Part shown: positions 51,479 to 60,337 of the stretch, one piece after another
Layout: the number at the start of each line of letters is the position of its first letter
Numbering within the stretch: the stretch's first letter is position 1
Notes under the pieces: generated by a model
Told to the model about the DNA's origin: nothing
The model's input: only the letters and a program-made list of their open reading frames with translations
The model's database searches: none
Made by a program: the position numbers and the translations under genes
From: Polaromonas sp.
GTDB taxonomy: Bacteria > Pseudomonadota > Gammaproteobacteria > Burkholderiales > Burkholderiaceae_C
NCBI RefSeq assembly: GCF_010365105.1
Contig: NZ_JAAFGZ010000015.1
Coordinates: 1 to 64,000, forward strand
Direction of reading: 5' to 3'
DNA length: 64,000 nt

Positions 51479-52446
51479 CGGCGTACAAGCAGCGCCCCGA
51501 GCCAGACCCGTCGCCATCACGCCCACAGGTCAGACTGCCGGTCAAGCAGTTGCTGCTGGTGCTGGGTCTGGTGGCCACGGTGTATGCGGCGGCGCTGCTG
51601 GTCTGGGGCGACAGCCCGCGCACGTCGCTGGCCCGCCTGTGGTCGCTGAACGGTTTGCTGGCAGCCAGCCTGTGCGTGCTGAACTACGGCCTGCGCGGCC
51701 TGCGCTGGCGCTTCTGGATGGCGCATTACGGGCGCCACTTCGGCCTGCTGCAGGGGCTGCGGCTGTACCTGGCTGGCTATGCGTTCACGCCCACGCCGGG
51801 CAATGTCGGCGAGGCCGTCAGGGGCCTGGTGCTGGCGCGCGAACCCCTGAACCTGCGGCAAAGCCTGGCCCTGTTTGGCGCAGAGCGCCTGGCCGACCTG
51901 CTGTGCCTGCTGCTGCTCTGCCTGCCTGCCGCCGCCTGGGCCTGGGAGCAGGGCGTGGTACAGCGGATGCCAGCCTGGGTGGTGTGGCCGCTGCTGGGCG
52001 GTGCGGTCGCGGCAATGCTTGGGGCTGCTGTGCTGTTCAGGTTGCGGTCGGGCGGGCTTCGGCTCCCTGGCTGGCTGCAGGACGCCTGGACGTGCCTGCG
52101 CCTGCGGCCGCTGGCCTGGTTTGGCCTGACGCTGGCCGCCTGGGCTGCGCAGGGCGTGGCGGTCTGGCTTGTCTGCAATGACATGGGCCTGTCGCTGGGG
52201 CTGGCGACGGCGACAGGTTTTTATGCCGTGGCCATGGTCGGCGGCGCCTTGTCGGCCCTGCCGGCGGGCCTGGGTGGCACCGAGGCGGTGCTGACCGGGC
52301 TGCTGGTGGCCTATGGCGCAGCGGCAGGCAGCGCCCTGGGCATGACCGTGATGGTCCGGCTGCTGACGCTGTGGCTGGCCGTGGCCATGGGCCTGCTGGC
52401 CTTGCTTTATAGTGCGGCCATCGCCCGGGACATCAGTTTTCGCTAG
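51475..52446 (+). CDS. Lysylphosphatidylglycerol synthetase-type transmembrane (flippase-like) domain protein
   Basis: A 323-residue polytopic membrane protein of the UPF0104/AglD-like family. 'LNYGLRGLRWRFWM', 'LYLAGYAFTPTPGNVGEAVRG', 'ERLADLLCLLLLC' and 'GALSALPAGLGGTEAVLTGLL' are conserved. Such proteins are proposed to translocate lipid-linked sugars or lipids. I start at TTG 51475, which overlaps the upstream stop as TTGA, because no in-frame ATG exists before the first helix; the frame is open further upstream but there lies inside the prenyltransferase gene. The tight spacing supports one operon. Confidence 0.78.
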   Translation: MTAYKQRPEPDPSPSRPQVRLPVKQLLLVLGLVATVYAAALLVWGDSPRTSLARLWSLNGLLAASLCVLNYGLRGLRWRFWMAHYGRHFGLLQGLRLYLAGYAFTPTPGNVGEAVRGLVLAREPLNLRQSLALFGAERLADLLCLLLLCLPAAAWAWEQGVVQRMPAWVVWPLLGGAVAAMLGAAVLFRLRSGGLRLPGWLQDAWTCLRLRPLAWFGLTLAAWAAQGVAVWLVCNDMGLSLGLATATGFYAVAMVGGALSALPAGLGGTEAVLTGLLVAYGAAAGSALGMTVMVRLLTLWLAVAMGLLALLYSAAIARDISFR

Positions 52447-52570
52447 CTGTTTTCCATTTCATTTTTTTCTCTATCGACTGCGTTGCGGCACGTCATCGCC
52501 AGCCGGTCCCTGGACTGCTGCGTGCCTGTTGCCTGTCTGCAGCTTTCCTGCTGTTTATCCGATCCTTGCC

Positions 52571-54121
52571 ATGTCCCACCATCCTGTCATTGCTTCTTCC
52601 CCGCAGGCGGTTTCTGCCACGCTGAGCCGCTGGCTGCTGGTCGCCGGGCTGGCGTCGCTGCTGCTGCGCTTCTGGATTGCGGCCACCTTTCCGATTTCCG
52701 GCGACGAGGCGTTTTTCTACTGGTGGGGCGTTTACCCCGACTGGGGCTACTCCGACCATCCGCCGATGGTCGGCTGGCTGATTGCGTTGATGCGCGCCAC
52801 GCTGGGCGACAGCGTCGTGTCGATTCGCCTGCCGGCGGTGTTGCTGCCGCTGGCGCTGGGCGCGGCGCTGTGGTGGGCGCTGGCGCCGCTGGACCGGGTG
52901 CGGGCAGCCTGGGCGGTGTTGCTGTTCTGGCTGGCGCCGCTGAACTGGCTCTACGCCATCATCACCACCGACACGCCGCTGATCTTCTGGTCGATGCTGT
53001 CGGTGGCTGCCTTGATGCGGGCCGACCAGCGCATCCGTCTGGACCGCGCTGCCTACGGGCTGTATGCCCTGTCAGGCGTGTTCCTGGGCTGTGCTTTTTT
53101 GTCGAAGTATTTCTCGGTGGTGCTGGGGCTGACCTACGGGCTGTACTTTTTGCTTTACCGCCGCGAGCGGTTGGCAGGCCTGGCCCTGCTGGTAGCCTGC
53201 GCCTTGCCCGGCCCGGCCATCAACATTGCCTACAACGCGTCGCACGGCTGGTCGAACATCATGTTCAACGTCTACAACCGCAACCAGGATGCGGCGTTCG
53301 AATGGCGCAAGCCGCTGCTGTATGTCGGCATGATGGTTTACCTCGCCACGCCGGTGGCGGTCTGGCTGGCTGTGAAGCACCGCCAGGCGCTCAGGGCCAG
53401 CGCCCGGTCGCATCGCCTGCTGGCCTGCCTGGTGGTCGTGCCCCTGCTGTTTTTCATGTTGCTGTCGGCCAAAAAAGTCATTGGCCTGCACTGGGTGCTG
53501 TCGTTTTACCCCTTCGGTTTTGCCTGGCTGGCGTTTGCCCTGCCGGCCGACCGCCTCAAGACCTGCGCCAAAGGACTGGCGCTGTTTGCCGGCCTGCATG
53601 TCCTGGTGGTCGCCGGACTGTACCTGACGACGCTGGACACCTGGCGCAATGCCAAGATCTATCCGCAAATCGTTCGAAGCGTCAAGACGGCCGAAATCCT
53701 CCGGCAGGCCGACCGCCCGGGCGCGGTGCTGATGGCCGACTCCTACACCGCCGCGTCAATCTATGGTTTCGAGCGCCGCCAGTACATGCCGGTGTTCGGC
53801 GTGGGCCGGTTCCATGCGCGGCAGGACGACATGCTGGTGGATTTTTCGCTCTACCAGGGCAGGGCCGTGCGAATCCTCACGCCCGACAAGCCCGACCCGG
53901 AAGCCTTCAAGCCTTACTTTGACAGCGTCGCCGTGCAGGGCTTTATCCAGGACGGCGTGCCGTTCTACGTGGTCGAAGGCAGCGGATTCAATTACCCGGC
54001 CTACCGCCAGGGCGTGCTGGGCGAGGCCTTCCGGCAGTTCTACAACATACCGGCCTGGCTGCCCATGACCGGTTGCCCGTTTTGCGAGCGCTACTGCGGC
54101 CAGGTGCGCTGCCCGCGCTGA
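52571..54121 (+). CDS. Glycosyltransferase family 39-type membrane protein (ArnT/PMT-like)
   Basis: A 516-residue polytopic GT-C enzyme. The first periplasmic loop has the catalytic acidic motif 'ISGDEAFFYWWGVYPDWGY', followed by 'SDHPPMVGWLIALMRATLG' and 'TDTPLIFWSMLSVAAL'. Such enzymes transfer sugars from polyprenyl phosphate to lipid A, proteins or polysaccharide. Within the cassette, its donor could be the product of the UbiA-like enzyme. The C-terminus is unusual: 'TGCPFCERYCGQVRCPR' with four Cys. ATG 52571 (MSHHPVIASS) starts just before the first helix; the frame is open to 52412. Confidence 0.87.
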   Translation: MSHHPVIASSPQAVSATLSRWLLVAGLASLLLRFWIAATFPISGDEAFFYWWGVYPDWGYSDHPPMVGWLIALMRATLGDSVVSIRLPAVLLPLALGAALWWALAPLDRVRAAWAVLLFWLAPLNWLYAIITTDTPLIFWSMLSVAALMRADQRIRLDRAAYGLYALSGVFLGCAFLSKYFSVVLGLTYGLYFLLYRRERLAGLALLVACALPGPAINIAYNASHGWSNIMFNVYNRNQDAAFEWRKPLLYVGMMVYLATPVAVWLAVKHRQALRASARSHRLLACLVVVPLLFFMLLSAKKVIGLHWVLSFYPFGFAWLAFALPADRLKTCAKGLALFAGLHVLVVAGLYLTTLDTWRNAKIYPQIVRSVKTAEILRQADRPGAVLMADSYTAASIYGFERRQYMPVFGVGRFHARQDDMLVDFSLYQGRAVRILTPDKPDPEAFKPYFDSVAVQGFIQDGVPFYVVEGSGFNYPAYRQGVLGEAFRQFYNIPAWLPMTGCPFCERYCGQVRCPR

Positions 54122-54154
54122 GGTTGCCGCGCAGCCCATGGCTGCCCGTCGCAG

Positions 54155-54221
54155 GCAAAAATAGCAGTAAAAAAGGCCGTTTCCGCAAGTACAGCATGCG
54201 TTGACAGCTATTAAAAAGAGA
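54155..54221 (+). repeat. Dispersed two-stem repeat, copy R8
   Basis: GGCAAAAATAGCAGTAAAAA, then GGCCGTTTCCGC, then GCGTTGACAGCTATTAAAAA show the family order, with a partial first stem and a decayed second stem. It lies between the convergent glycosyltransferase and TPR-protein genes. Confidence 0.65.
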
Positions 54222-54271
54222 GTGTCTTGTTGGCTCTGCCCAGGCTTGCCGGCGCCAGCCCGGCCAGCGTT

Positions 54272-55045
54272 TCAGTCCTGCAGTTCCACCCGGGCCATAT
54301 CCACGTCCAGTCGCTCCATGGCATCGAGCGCTTCGCAGGCTGCGGCCTGCTCGTAGAGCCGGGTGGCCTCTTTCATCCGCTTGTCGCCTTCAAGCATGAC
54401 CATGCCGTTGGCATATTCGGTCATGGCGATGGCCGAGCCGGGATTGAGCTTCAGCGCTTCCCTGAACAGGGTCAGGCCGGTGTCCTTGCGGGCGCCGTAG
54501 GTCATGCTGCCGATCAGCGAGCCGACCTTGTCGATCACCTCGGCATGAAAGGCGGCCAGCGCGATATGCGCATCGGCATGCCGGGGCGCGAGTTGCAGGG
54601 TCTGCTCCAGCGCAGTCTTGACCTTGCTGCCCAGTCCCTGCGCCAGCGCTTTCGCCACGCTGATGCCCTGGCCGTAGCGTCCCAGGGCGTAAGCCTGCCA
54701 GTACCAGGCATTCGGATTTTTCGGGTCGGCTGCCTGCTGCGCCTCGGCCCGTTGCGCCGCTTCCAGGAACAGGTCGAGCTTGGATTTTTCCTTGTTTTCC
54801 AGGTAATTGGCGTAGATGCAGGTGGCCTTGTTGGCCACCGTGATGCCATCGCCGCCGGCTTTCAGTCCGGCCTCGGCCGCCTTCTGGAATTCGCCGTTGT
54901 GAAACAGCACCCAGGCCTTGAGCACCGCTGCATCCGTGGGCAGCGGTTCACAGTCGCCCTGGTGCAGCCGGGCCCAGTTTTGCGTCAGGCTGGCTGTGTC
55001 AAAGGCATAGGCGCCGGGATGGGTGAAAGGGTTCCATTTGGCCAT
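54272..55045 (-). CDS. Tetratricopeptide-type protein of unknown function
   Basis: A 257-residue helical protein. 'VLKAWVLFHNGEFQKAAEAGL', 'AWYWQAYALGRYGQGISVAKAL' and 'GLTLFREALKLNPGSAIAMTEYANGMVML' (in parts) look like TPR helices, and the whole resembles proteins related to the regulator-of-microtubule-dynamics TPR fold. There is no signal peptide. ATG 55045 (MAKWNPFTHP) follows AAGGAG. It is 55 bp downstream of a TetR gene on the same strand, which may control it. Role unknown. Confidence 0.78.
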   Translation of the reverse strand: MAKWNPFTHPGAYAFDTASLTQNWARLHQGDCEPLPTDAAVLKAWVLFHNGEFQKAAEAGLKAGGDGITVANKATCIYANYLENKEKSKLDLFLEAAQRAEAQQAADPKNPNAWYWQAYALGRYGQGISVAKALAQGLGSKVKTALEQTLQLAPRHADAHIALAAFHAEVIDKVGSLIGSMTYGARKDTGLTLFREALKLNPGSAIAMTEYANGMVMLEGDKRMKEATRLYEQAAACEALDAMERLDVDMARVELQD

Positions 55046-55100
55046 GTTGTTGTCTCCTTGCGTCATTTTTATGCAGTCTTGCAGCCCGTGCCGCAATGCT

Positions 55101-55772
55101 TCAGGCCGGCAGGCTTGCCGGGCTGCTGTAAGCGCCCGCCAGGCTTTGCAGATGGCTTTTCTCGGCGGGCTCCAGATAGGGTATCAGCAGGCTCAGCACA
55201 TGGAGCGCGCCGCGCATCAGGGCCGACTGGGCATTCTCCGGCTCCAGGGCATGGCGCGGATTGCGCACATATTCAAAGCTCAGCCAGTAGGTCAGCAGGA
55301 CCACCATGCTGGTGGCCGTGGCATCGACTTCGCGCGAATCCATCGCCATGGCGCCAGACCGGCCCATGCCGCCGAGCATGGTCCTGACGGCGCGCGCCTT
55401 GTTCTTGAGCACCCACTGGAAATGCGTCTCCAGCCGCCGGTTCTTGCTCAGCAGGTCGTTCAGGTCGCGGTACAGAAAGCGGTGCTGCCAGATCAGCTCG
55501 AACAGCGTGTGCATGAAAAACCAGGCGTCCTCGACGTTGCGCACGCCGTCGCTGGCATTGAGCAGTTCATTGAGCGCCTGCTCGTAGCGGTCAAACAGCG
55601 AGTTGATCAGCTCGTCCTTGGCCGGGTAGTGGTAGTAAAGATTGCCCGGGCTGATGCCGAGTTCGGCAGAAATCAGGGTGGTCGATACATTGGGCTCGCC
55701 AAACCGGTTGAACAGTTCGAGCGTGACCTCCAGGATGCGCTCGGCGGTGCGACGCGGCGCTTTTTTCACCAT
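55101..55772 (-). CDS. TetR-family transcriptional regulator
   Basis: A 223-residue regulator. The helix-turn-helix is in 'ERILEVTLELFNRFGEPNVSTTLISAELGISPGNLYYHYPAKDELI' (residues ~11-56, shown in two parts). The C-terminal ligand domain begins 'FDRYEQALNELLNASDGV' and has 'IWQHRFLYRDLNDLLSKN', a form I associate with the subgroup found near PHA or fatty-acid genes in Burkholderiales. Phasin and fatty acyl-CoA reductase genes are close by, so lipid-linked control is plausible. Confidence 0.88.
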   Translation of the reverse strand: MVKKAPRRTAERILEVTLELFNRFGEPNVSTTLISAELGISPGNLYYHYPAKDELINSLFDRYEQALNELLNASDGVRNVEDAWFFMHTLFELIWQHRFLYRDLNDLLSKNRRLETHFQWVLKNKARAVRTMLGGMGRSGAMAMDSREVDATATSMVVLLTYWLSFEYVRNPRHALEPENAQSALMRGALHVLSLLIPYLEPAEKSHLQSLAGAYSSPASLPA

Positions 55773-55883
55773 AGTTGTCCCTGTTTGTTTTGTTCGCTGA
55801 CTCTACCCCAGCGGCCCGTGGGAAGGAATCAGGAAAACCGCATGCAGGGCATTCGAGCGAGAAAGATTTCTGGGCGTACCGTC

Positions 55884-55911
55884 GAAAAATAGGGACATGA
55901 CGTCCCTTTTC
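55884..55911 (-). terminator. Likely terminator of the phasin gene
   Basis: On the minus strand, AGGGACGTCATGTCCCT (stem AGGGAC/GTCCCT) is followed by ATTTTT. It lies ~95 bp after the phasin stop codon and before the TetR gene. Confidence 0.6.
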
Positions 55912-56003
55912 CATTTTTGCGGAGCTGTCCGCCCTCAGGCCGTCATTGCGCCTCAAGCATCGACTGCGTGCCAAACCCATCGCAGGCGCGTGCCAGCTGT
56001 AAG

Positions 56004-56624
56004 TTATTCAGCTGCGCTTGGCACGGCGCCTGTACTGCCCTGGGCGGGCGCGGCGGCCGATTTTTTGGTTGCGCGTTTGGCGGCTGGCCGCGCGGCTTTT
56101 TTGGCCGCAGGCGTAGCGGCCTGCAGCTTGGCGGTCTTGGCTGCGGCCTGGGCGCGTGGCTTGGCGGCTGGTTTTGCCGCCGGCCTGGCGGGCGAGACTG
56201 CGGCCGCACCAGCGCCCTTCAGTTTGCGCACCTGCTGGTCGAGCAGGTCGATGCGTTCTGCCAGTGCGTTCACGTCCCGGGCCAATGGCACGCCGAGTTT
56301 GCCCAAAGCCTTGGCCACGCGCTCCTCGAAAATGTTTTCCAGCTTGTCCCAGCGGTTGCCTGCCTTGGACTGGATGTCGCTGGCCATGTCGCTCATGCGA
56401 CTGGTGGCTTCGTTGATCTTTTCTTCGGCGCTGGCCTGGGTCTTGCGCTGGATCGCCATGCCTTCCTTGACCAGGGTGTCGAACACCTTGCTGCCTTCCT
56501 CTTGTGCCTTGGAAAAAGCCCCCAACCCGGCCAGCCAGATCTGCTGGGCAGAGTCCTTGACGGCGCTGGAGAGTTGGGGGCCGGTTTTTTGGGCGGCGCT
56601 CATTTTTTGCAGTTTCTTGACCAT
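56004..56624 (-). CDS. Phasin, PhaF/PhaI type, with basic repeat tail
   Basis: A 206-residue granule-associated protein. Residues ~15-125 form the phasin domain ('AVKDSAQQIWLAGLGAFSKAQEEGSKVFDTLVKEG' in two parts; 'ARDVNALAERIDLLDQQVRKL'), which coats polyhydroxyalkanoate granules. The last ~75 residues are Ala/Lys/Pro-rich repeats (KPAAK, AAKKAA), like the histone-H1-like tail of PhaF that binds DNA and helps partition granules. ATG 56624 has AGGAG upstream. It is divergent from the fatty acyl-CoA reductase gene (234 bp gap). Confidence 0.92.
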   Translation of the reverse strand: MVKKLQKMSAAQKTGPQLSSAVKDSAQQIWLAGLGAFSKAQEEGSKVFDTLVKEGMAIQRKTQASAEEKINEATSRMSDMASDIQSKAGNRWDKLENIFEERVAKALGKLGVPLARDVNALAERIDLLDQQVRKLKGAGAAAVSPARPAAKPAAKPRAQAAAKTAKLQAATPAAKKAARPAAKRATKKSAAAPAQGSTGAVPSAAE

Positions 56625-56858
56625 GAAAGTCTCCTGGAGGGTTGGATGAATAAAGGACTGCGGCCCATCGCCGCACACCATGAAGAATGTAAGCCTGTGG
56701 CGTGCCGGTGTTTAGGGACAGGCTTCTAGATCGTTAGGCGGGTCGCTCTATGCAATTGCGCTGGATGGGGCCGGGTTCGCGGGTTTGTGCTGAATGAAGA
56801 AAGCCGCAAAGCTGAACAAAATGAAAATTTTGTCAGCCACGTCAATGCGGAGAATTCA

Positions 56859-58853
56859 ATGAACTATTTCGTCACAGGCGCCACCGGTTTCATCGGCAAG
56901 CGGCTGGTCAGGAAACTGCTGGAGCGCAAGGGCAGCAAGGTCTATTTCCTGATCCGGCCCGAGAGCGCGGGCAAGGTGGCCGGACTGCGCGACTTCTGGG
57001 GCGTGGGCGCTGGCCGGGCGATTCCGGTGCATGGCGACCTGACGGGCAAGAAACTTGGCGTGAAGGCCGAGGAAATCAAAAAGTTGAAGGGCGAAATCAG
57101 CCATTTCTACCACCTCGCGGCAGTTTATGACCTGGAGGCCGACGAGCCAAGCCAGATCGCCGTCAACATCGACGGCACCCGCAACACGGTCGAGTTTGCC
57201 AAGGCGATCGATGCCGGGCATTTTCACCATGTCAGCTCGATTGCGGCAGCCGGCCTGTACGAAGGCGTGTTCCGCGAGGACATGTTCGAGGAGGCGGAAA
57301 ACTACGAGCATCCGTATTTCAGGACCAAGCACGAGAGCGAAAAAATCGTCCGCAGCGAATGCAAGGTGCCGTGGACGGTATTTCGCCCGGCCATGGTGGT
57401 GGGCCACAGCGTGACCGGCGAAATGGACAAGGTCGACGGGCCGTACTATTTCTTCAAGCTGATCCAGCGCATCCGCAAGCTGCTGCCGTCCTGGATGCCC
57501 ATGGTCGGCCTGGAAGGCGGCCGGATCAATATTGTTCCGGTCGATTTCGTCGTCGATGCGTTGCACCATATCAGCCACCAGGACCGGGTCGGCGGCAAGT
57601 GCTTTCACCTGGTGGACCCGGTCGGCTACCGCGTGGGCGATGTGCTCGACATCCTCAGCAAGGCGGCGCACGCGCCGCGCATGAACCTGTTTGTCAACGC
57701 CGCCTTGTTCGGCTTCATTCCCAGGGCGGTCAAGAAAGGCCTGATGGCGCTGGCGCCGGTGCGGCGCATGCGCAACGCCATCATGGCCGACCTGGGCGTT
57801 CCTGAAGACATCCTGACGTTCGTCAATTACCCGACGCGTTTTGACTGCCGCGAAACCCTGGCGGCGCTCAAGGGCAGCGGGATTGCCTGCCCGAACCTGA
57901 ACGACTATGCCTGGCGGCTGTGGGACTACTGGGAGCGGCATCTGGACCCGGACCTGTTCATCGACCGATCGTTGCGCGGCACGGTCGGCGGCAAGGTGGT
58001 GCTGGTCACCGGCGGCTCGTCGGGTATCGGCCTGGCGACGGCGCACCGGTTTGCCGAAGCCGGCGCCACCACGATCATTTGCGGCCGCGACCAGGACAAG
58101 CTCAATGAAGCCTGCCAGGAAGCCGAGGCCAGGGGTCACCGTTTCATCGCCTATCCGGCCGACATTGCCGACATGGCCGACTGCGACCGCTTCATCAAGA
58201 CGCTGATTGATGCGCATGGCGGCGTCGATTTCCTGATCAACAATGCCGGGCGTTCGATCCGCCGCGCCATCGAAGGCAGCTACGAGCGTTTTCATGATTT
58301 CGAGCGCACCATGCAGCTCAATTATTTTGGCAGCCTGCGCGTGACCATGGGCCTGCTGCCCGGCATGGCGCAAAGGGGCGCAGGCCATGTGGTCAACATC
58401 AGTTCCATCGGCGTGCTGACCAATGCGCCGCGCTTTTCCGCCTATGTGGCCAGCAAGGCCGCGCTGGACGCCTGGACGCGCTGCGCATCGAGCGAGTTTG
58501 CCGACGTGGGCATCAGCTTTACCACCATCAACATGCCGCTGGTTCGCACGCCGATGATAGCGCCGACCAACCTGTACAACAACGTGCCGACGCTGGCGCC
58601 CGAAGAAGCGGCCGAACTGGTGGCGCAGGCCTGTATCTTCAAGCCGGTGCGTATCGCCACCCGCCTGGGCATTGCCGGGCAGGTGCTGCATGCCTTGATG
58701 CCGCGCATCGCCCAGATCGCGATGAACACCAGCTTTCGCATGTTCGCCGATTCATCGGCCGCGAAGGGCGAGAAGGGCGCCAGGGATGACAAGGCCAAGC
58801 TGTCCCCCGAAGCGCTGGCGATGCAGCAGATGATGCGCGGGGTTCATTTCTGA
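56859..58853 (+). CDS. Bidomain fatty acyl-CoA reductase, alcohol-forming (Marinobacter FAR type)
   Basis: A 664-residue fusion closely resembling the Marinobacter enzyme Maqu_2507, which reduces acyl-CoA or acyl-ACP to fatty alcohol with NADPH. The N-terminal extended SDR (~1-370) has 'YFVTGATGFIGKRLV', 'FHHVSSIAAAGLYEGVFRED' and the catalytic Tyr-x3-Lys 'YFRTKHESEK', plus 'VTGEMDKVDGPYYFFK'. The C-terminal SDR (~375-640) has 'VTGGSSGIGLATAHRF', 'NNAGRSIRRAIE' and 'YVASKAALDAW'. GGAG precedes ATG 56859; the frame is open to 56787. With WS/DGAT at 36 kb it completes a wax ester route from acyl-CoA. Confidence 0.93.
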   Translation: MNYFVTGATGFIGKRLVRKLLERKGSKVYFLIRPESAGKVAGLRDFWGVGAGRAIPVHGDLTGKKLGVKAEEIKKLKGEISHFYHLAAVYDLEADEPSQIAVNIDGTRNTVEFAKAIDAGHFHHVSSIAAAGLYEGVFREDMFEEAENYEHPYFRTKHESEKIVRSECKVPWTVFRPAMVVGHSVTGEMDKVDGPYYFFKLIQRIRKLLPSWMPMVGLEGGRINIVPVDFVVDALHHISHQDRVGGKCFHLVDPVGYRVGDVLDILSKAAHAPRMNLFVNAALFGFIPRAVKKGLMALAPVRRMRNAIMADLGVPEDILTFVNYPTRFDCRETLAALKGSGIACPNLNDYAWRLWDYWERHLDPDLFIDRSLRGTVGGKVVLVTGGSSGIGLATAHRFAEAGATTIICGRDQDKLNEACQEAEARGHRFIAYPADIADMADCDRFIKTLIDAHGGVDFLINNAGRSIRRAIEGSYERFHDFERTMQLNYFGSLRVTMGLLPGMAQRGAGHVVNISSIGVLTNAPRFSAYVASKAALDAWTRCASSEFADVGISFTTINMPLVRTPMIAPTNLYNNVPTLAPEEAAELVAQACIFKPVRIATRLGIAGQVLHALMPRIAQIAMNTSFRMFADSSAAKGEKGARDDKAKLSPEALAMQQMMRGVHF

Positions 58854-58882
58854 ACGGAGGTCGGCGCTGGCAGGTACCAAGT

Positions 58883-58943
58883 ATGCTATGAAAAAAATAG
58901 CAATAAGCGCTTATACAACAAGCGGATAAGCCATTATTTTCAT
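58883..58943 (-). repeat. Dispersed two-stem repeat, copy R9
   Basis: GCTATGAAAAAAATAGC forms the second stem. Next to it, TAAGCGCTTATA and GGATAAGCCATTATTTTCA supply the first-stem half. It fills the convergent gap between the fatty acyl-CoA reductase and tolC-like genes. Confidence 0.75.
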
Positions 58944-58954
58944 GGATTTCGGGT

Positions 58955-60337
58955 TCAGGGCATGAGCCAGGCGTTGATCTCGTCGATAACCTCGGTCCTG
59001 GGGCCGCCGGCCAGCGCCTGCAGCCGCACGCGGGAAATCAGGTACACATAGCGCGCCTGCGCCAAGTCGCGCCGGGCCTTGGCTGCTTGCTGCTCGGCAT
59101 TGAGTGTGTCGTTCAGCGTGCGGCTGCCGGCCTCGAAGGAGCGCCGGTTGGAAAGGACGACCTGTCCGGTGGAGCGAACCGCCTGCTCCAGCGCCCGGAC
59201 CTGCAGCACGCCTTCGGTCACGCCGCGAAACTCCTTGTGAACCCGCACGCCCAGGTCGCGGCGCAGCGCTTCGAGCGATTGCTCTGCGCGTTCCTTGTCT
59301 GCCAGCGCCTGACGGATGGTCGAGTTGACATAGCCGCCGGCAAACAGCGGCACGCTGAGTTGCAGGCCGATGGATTTGTTGGTGTAGCGGTTGTTCACGC
59401 TGGTCACCGTATCGCTCTCGTTGCGCGAAAGCTGCGCAACGGCATCGAGCGTCGGGTAGTGGCCAGCCTCTGCTTTTTCCACTTCAAAGCGCGCGGTTTC
59501 GACCTGTGCCTTGAGCGAACGGATTTCCGGGCTGCCGGCCTCGGCGCGCTCGGTCCAGTCTTCCAGCCGGTTTGGCGACGGCGGGCCCAGCACCAGCTTG
59601 CCGGCGTCCAGCGTGGCGAGTGAATCCACCGGCTGGTTGACCAGCGTCTGCAGCTGCCGGCGGGTGAAGTCCACGTTCTGCCGCGCTTCGAGTTCCTGCG
59701 CCACGTTCAGGTCGAGCACCGCCTGCGCCTCGTCGATGTCGGTGCGGGTGCCGGCGCCAGCGGCAAAGCGCTTCTTGGCCGCATCCAGCTGGGTGGTGTA
59801 GGCGGTTTTTTCCGTCAGCACCAGCGCCAATTGCTCTGCGGTCAGCAAGGCCTCGAAATAGGCACCGCTCACGCGCACGGCGACGTTCTGCACTTCGCGC
59901 TCCAGGATGGCATTGGCATCCTCGACCTGCGCCTGCGCCTGCCGGTAATCAGCCATCTGGTACTTGCGGAACAAGGGCTGGCGAAGCGTCAGGGCCGCGC
60001 TGCTGCTGTTGTAGTTCCGGTCGGTCGTGACGGGCTTACCCAGGAAATTGGGTTCGGTGCTTTCCAGCGCGTTGCGGTTGCGCGAGGCGCTGGCCGAAAG
60101 GTTGGGCAGCAACTGCGCGCGTGTCTGCGGAATGCGCTCGCTGCGCGCAGCGGTGGCTGCCCGGGCAGCGCGCAGGCTGGCGTCCTGCTCCATGGCTGCG
60201 TGGTAGGCCTGCGACAGGTCAAGCGACCAGGCCGATGTACACAGCGGTGCGCAGACGAGTGCGGCAAGCAGTGCCGAGCCGTTCAAGGCGCGGCGCGAAG
60301 TTTTGTAAATGGCTGATGTCACCGTGTCATTCCTCAT
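58955..60337 (-). CDS. Type I secretion outer-membrane protein, TolC family
   Basis: A 460-residue outer-membrane channel. A signal peptide ends near 'CAPLCTSAWS'. 'LDLSQAYHAAMEQDASLRAARAA' starts the first repeat, 'ALTLRQPLFRKYQMADYRQAQAQ' and 'GAGTRTDIDEAQAVLDLNVAQELEA' follow, and the second half repeats the pattern ('SVPLFAGGYVNSTIRQALADKE', 'GSRTLNDTLNAEQQAAKARRDL'). It would form the exit duct of the secretion system. Its start overlaps the end of the HlyD gene by 11 bases, so the genes are coupled. Confidence 0.93.
   Translation of the reverse strand: MRNDTVTSAIYKTSRRALNGSALLAALVCAPLCTSAWSLDLSQAYHAAMEQDASLRAARAATAARSERIPQTRAQLLPNLSASASRNRNALESTEPNFLGKPVTTDRNYNSSSAALTLRQPLFRKYQMADYRQAQAQVEDANAILEREVQNVAVRVSGAYFEALLTAEQLALVLTEKTAYTTQLDAAKKRFAAGAGTRTDIDEAQAVLDLNVAQELEARQNVDFTRRQLQTLVNQPVDSLATLDAGKLVLGPPSPNRLEDWTERAEAGSPEIRSLKAQVETARFEVEKAEAGHYPTLDAVAQLSRNESDTVTSVNNRYTNKSIGLQLSVPLFAGGYVNSTIRQALADKERAEQSLEALRRDLGVRVHKEFRGVTEGVLQVRALEQAVRSTGQVVLSNRRSFEAGSRTLNDTLNAEQQAAKARRDLAQARYVYLISRVRLQALAGGPRTEVIDEINAWLMP

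Noticed and set aside
56856-58691. 611-codon minus-strand open frame
   Set aside because: It is antisense to the fatty acyl-CoA reductase, whose two SDR domains are unmistakable.
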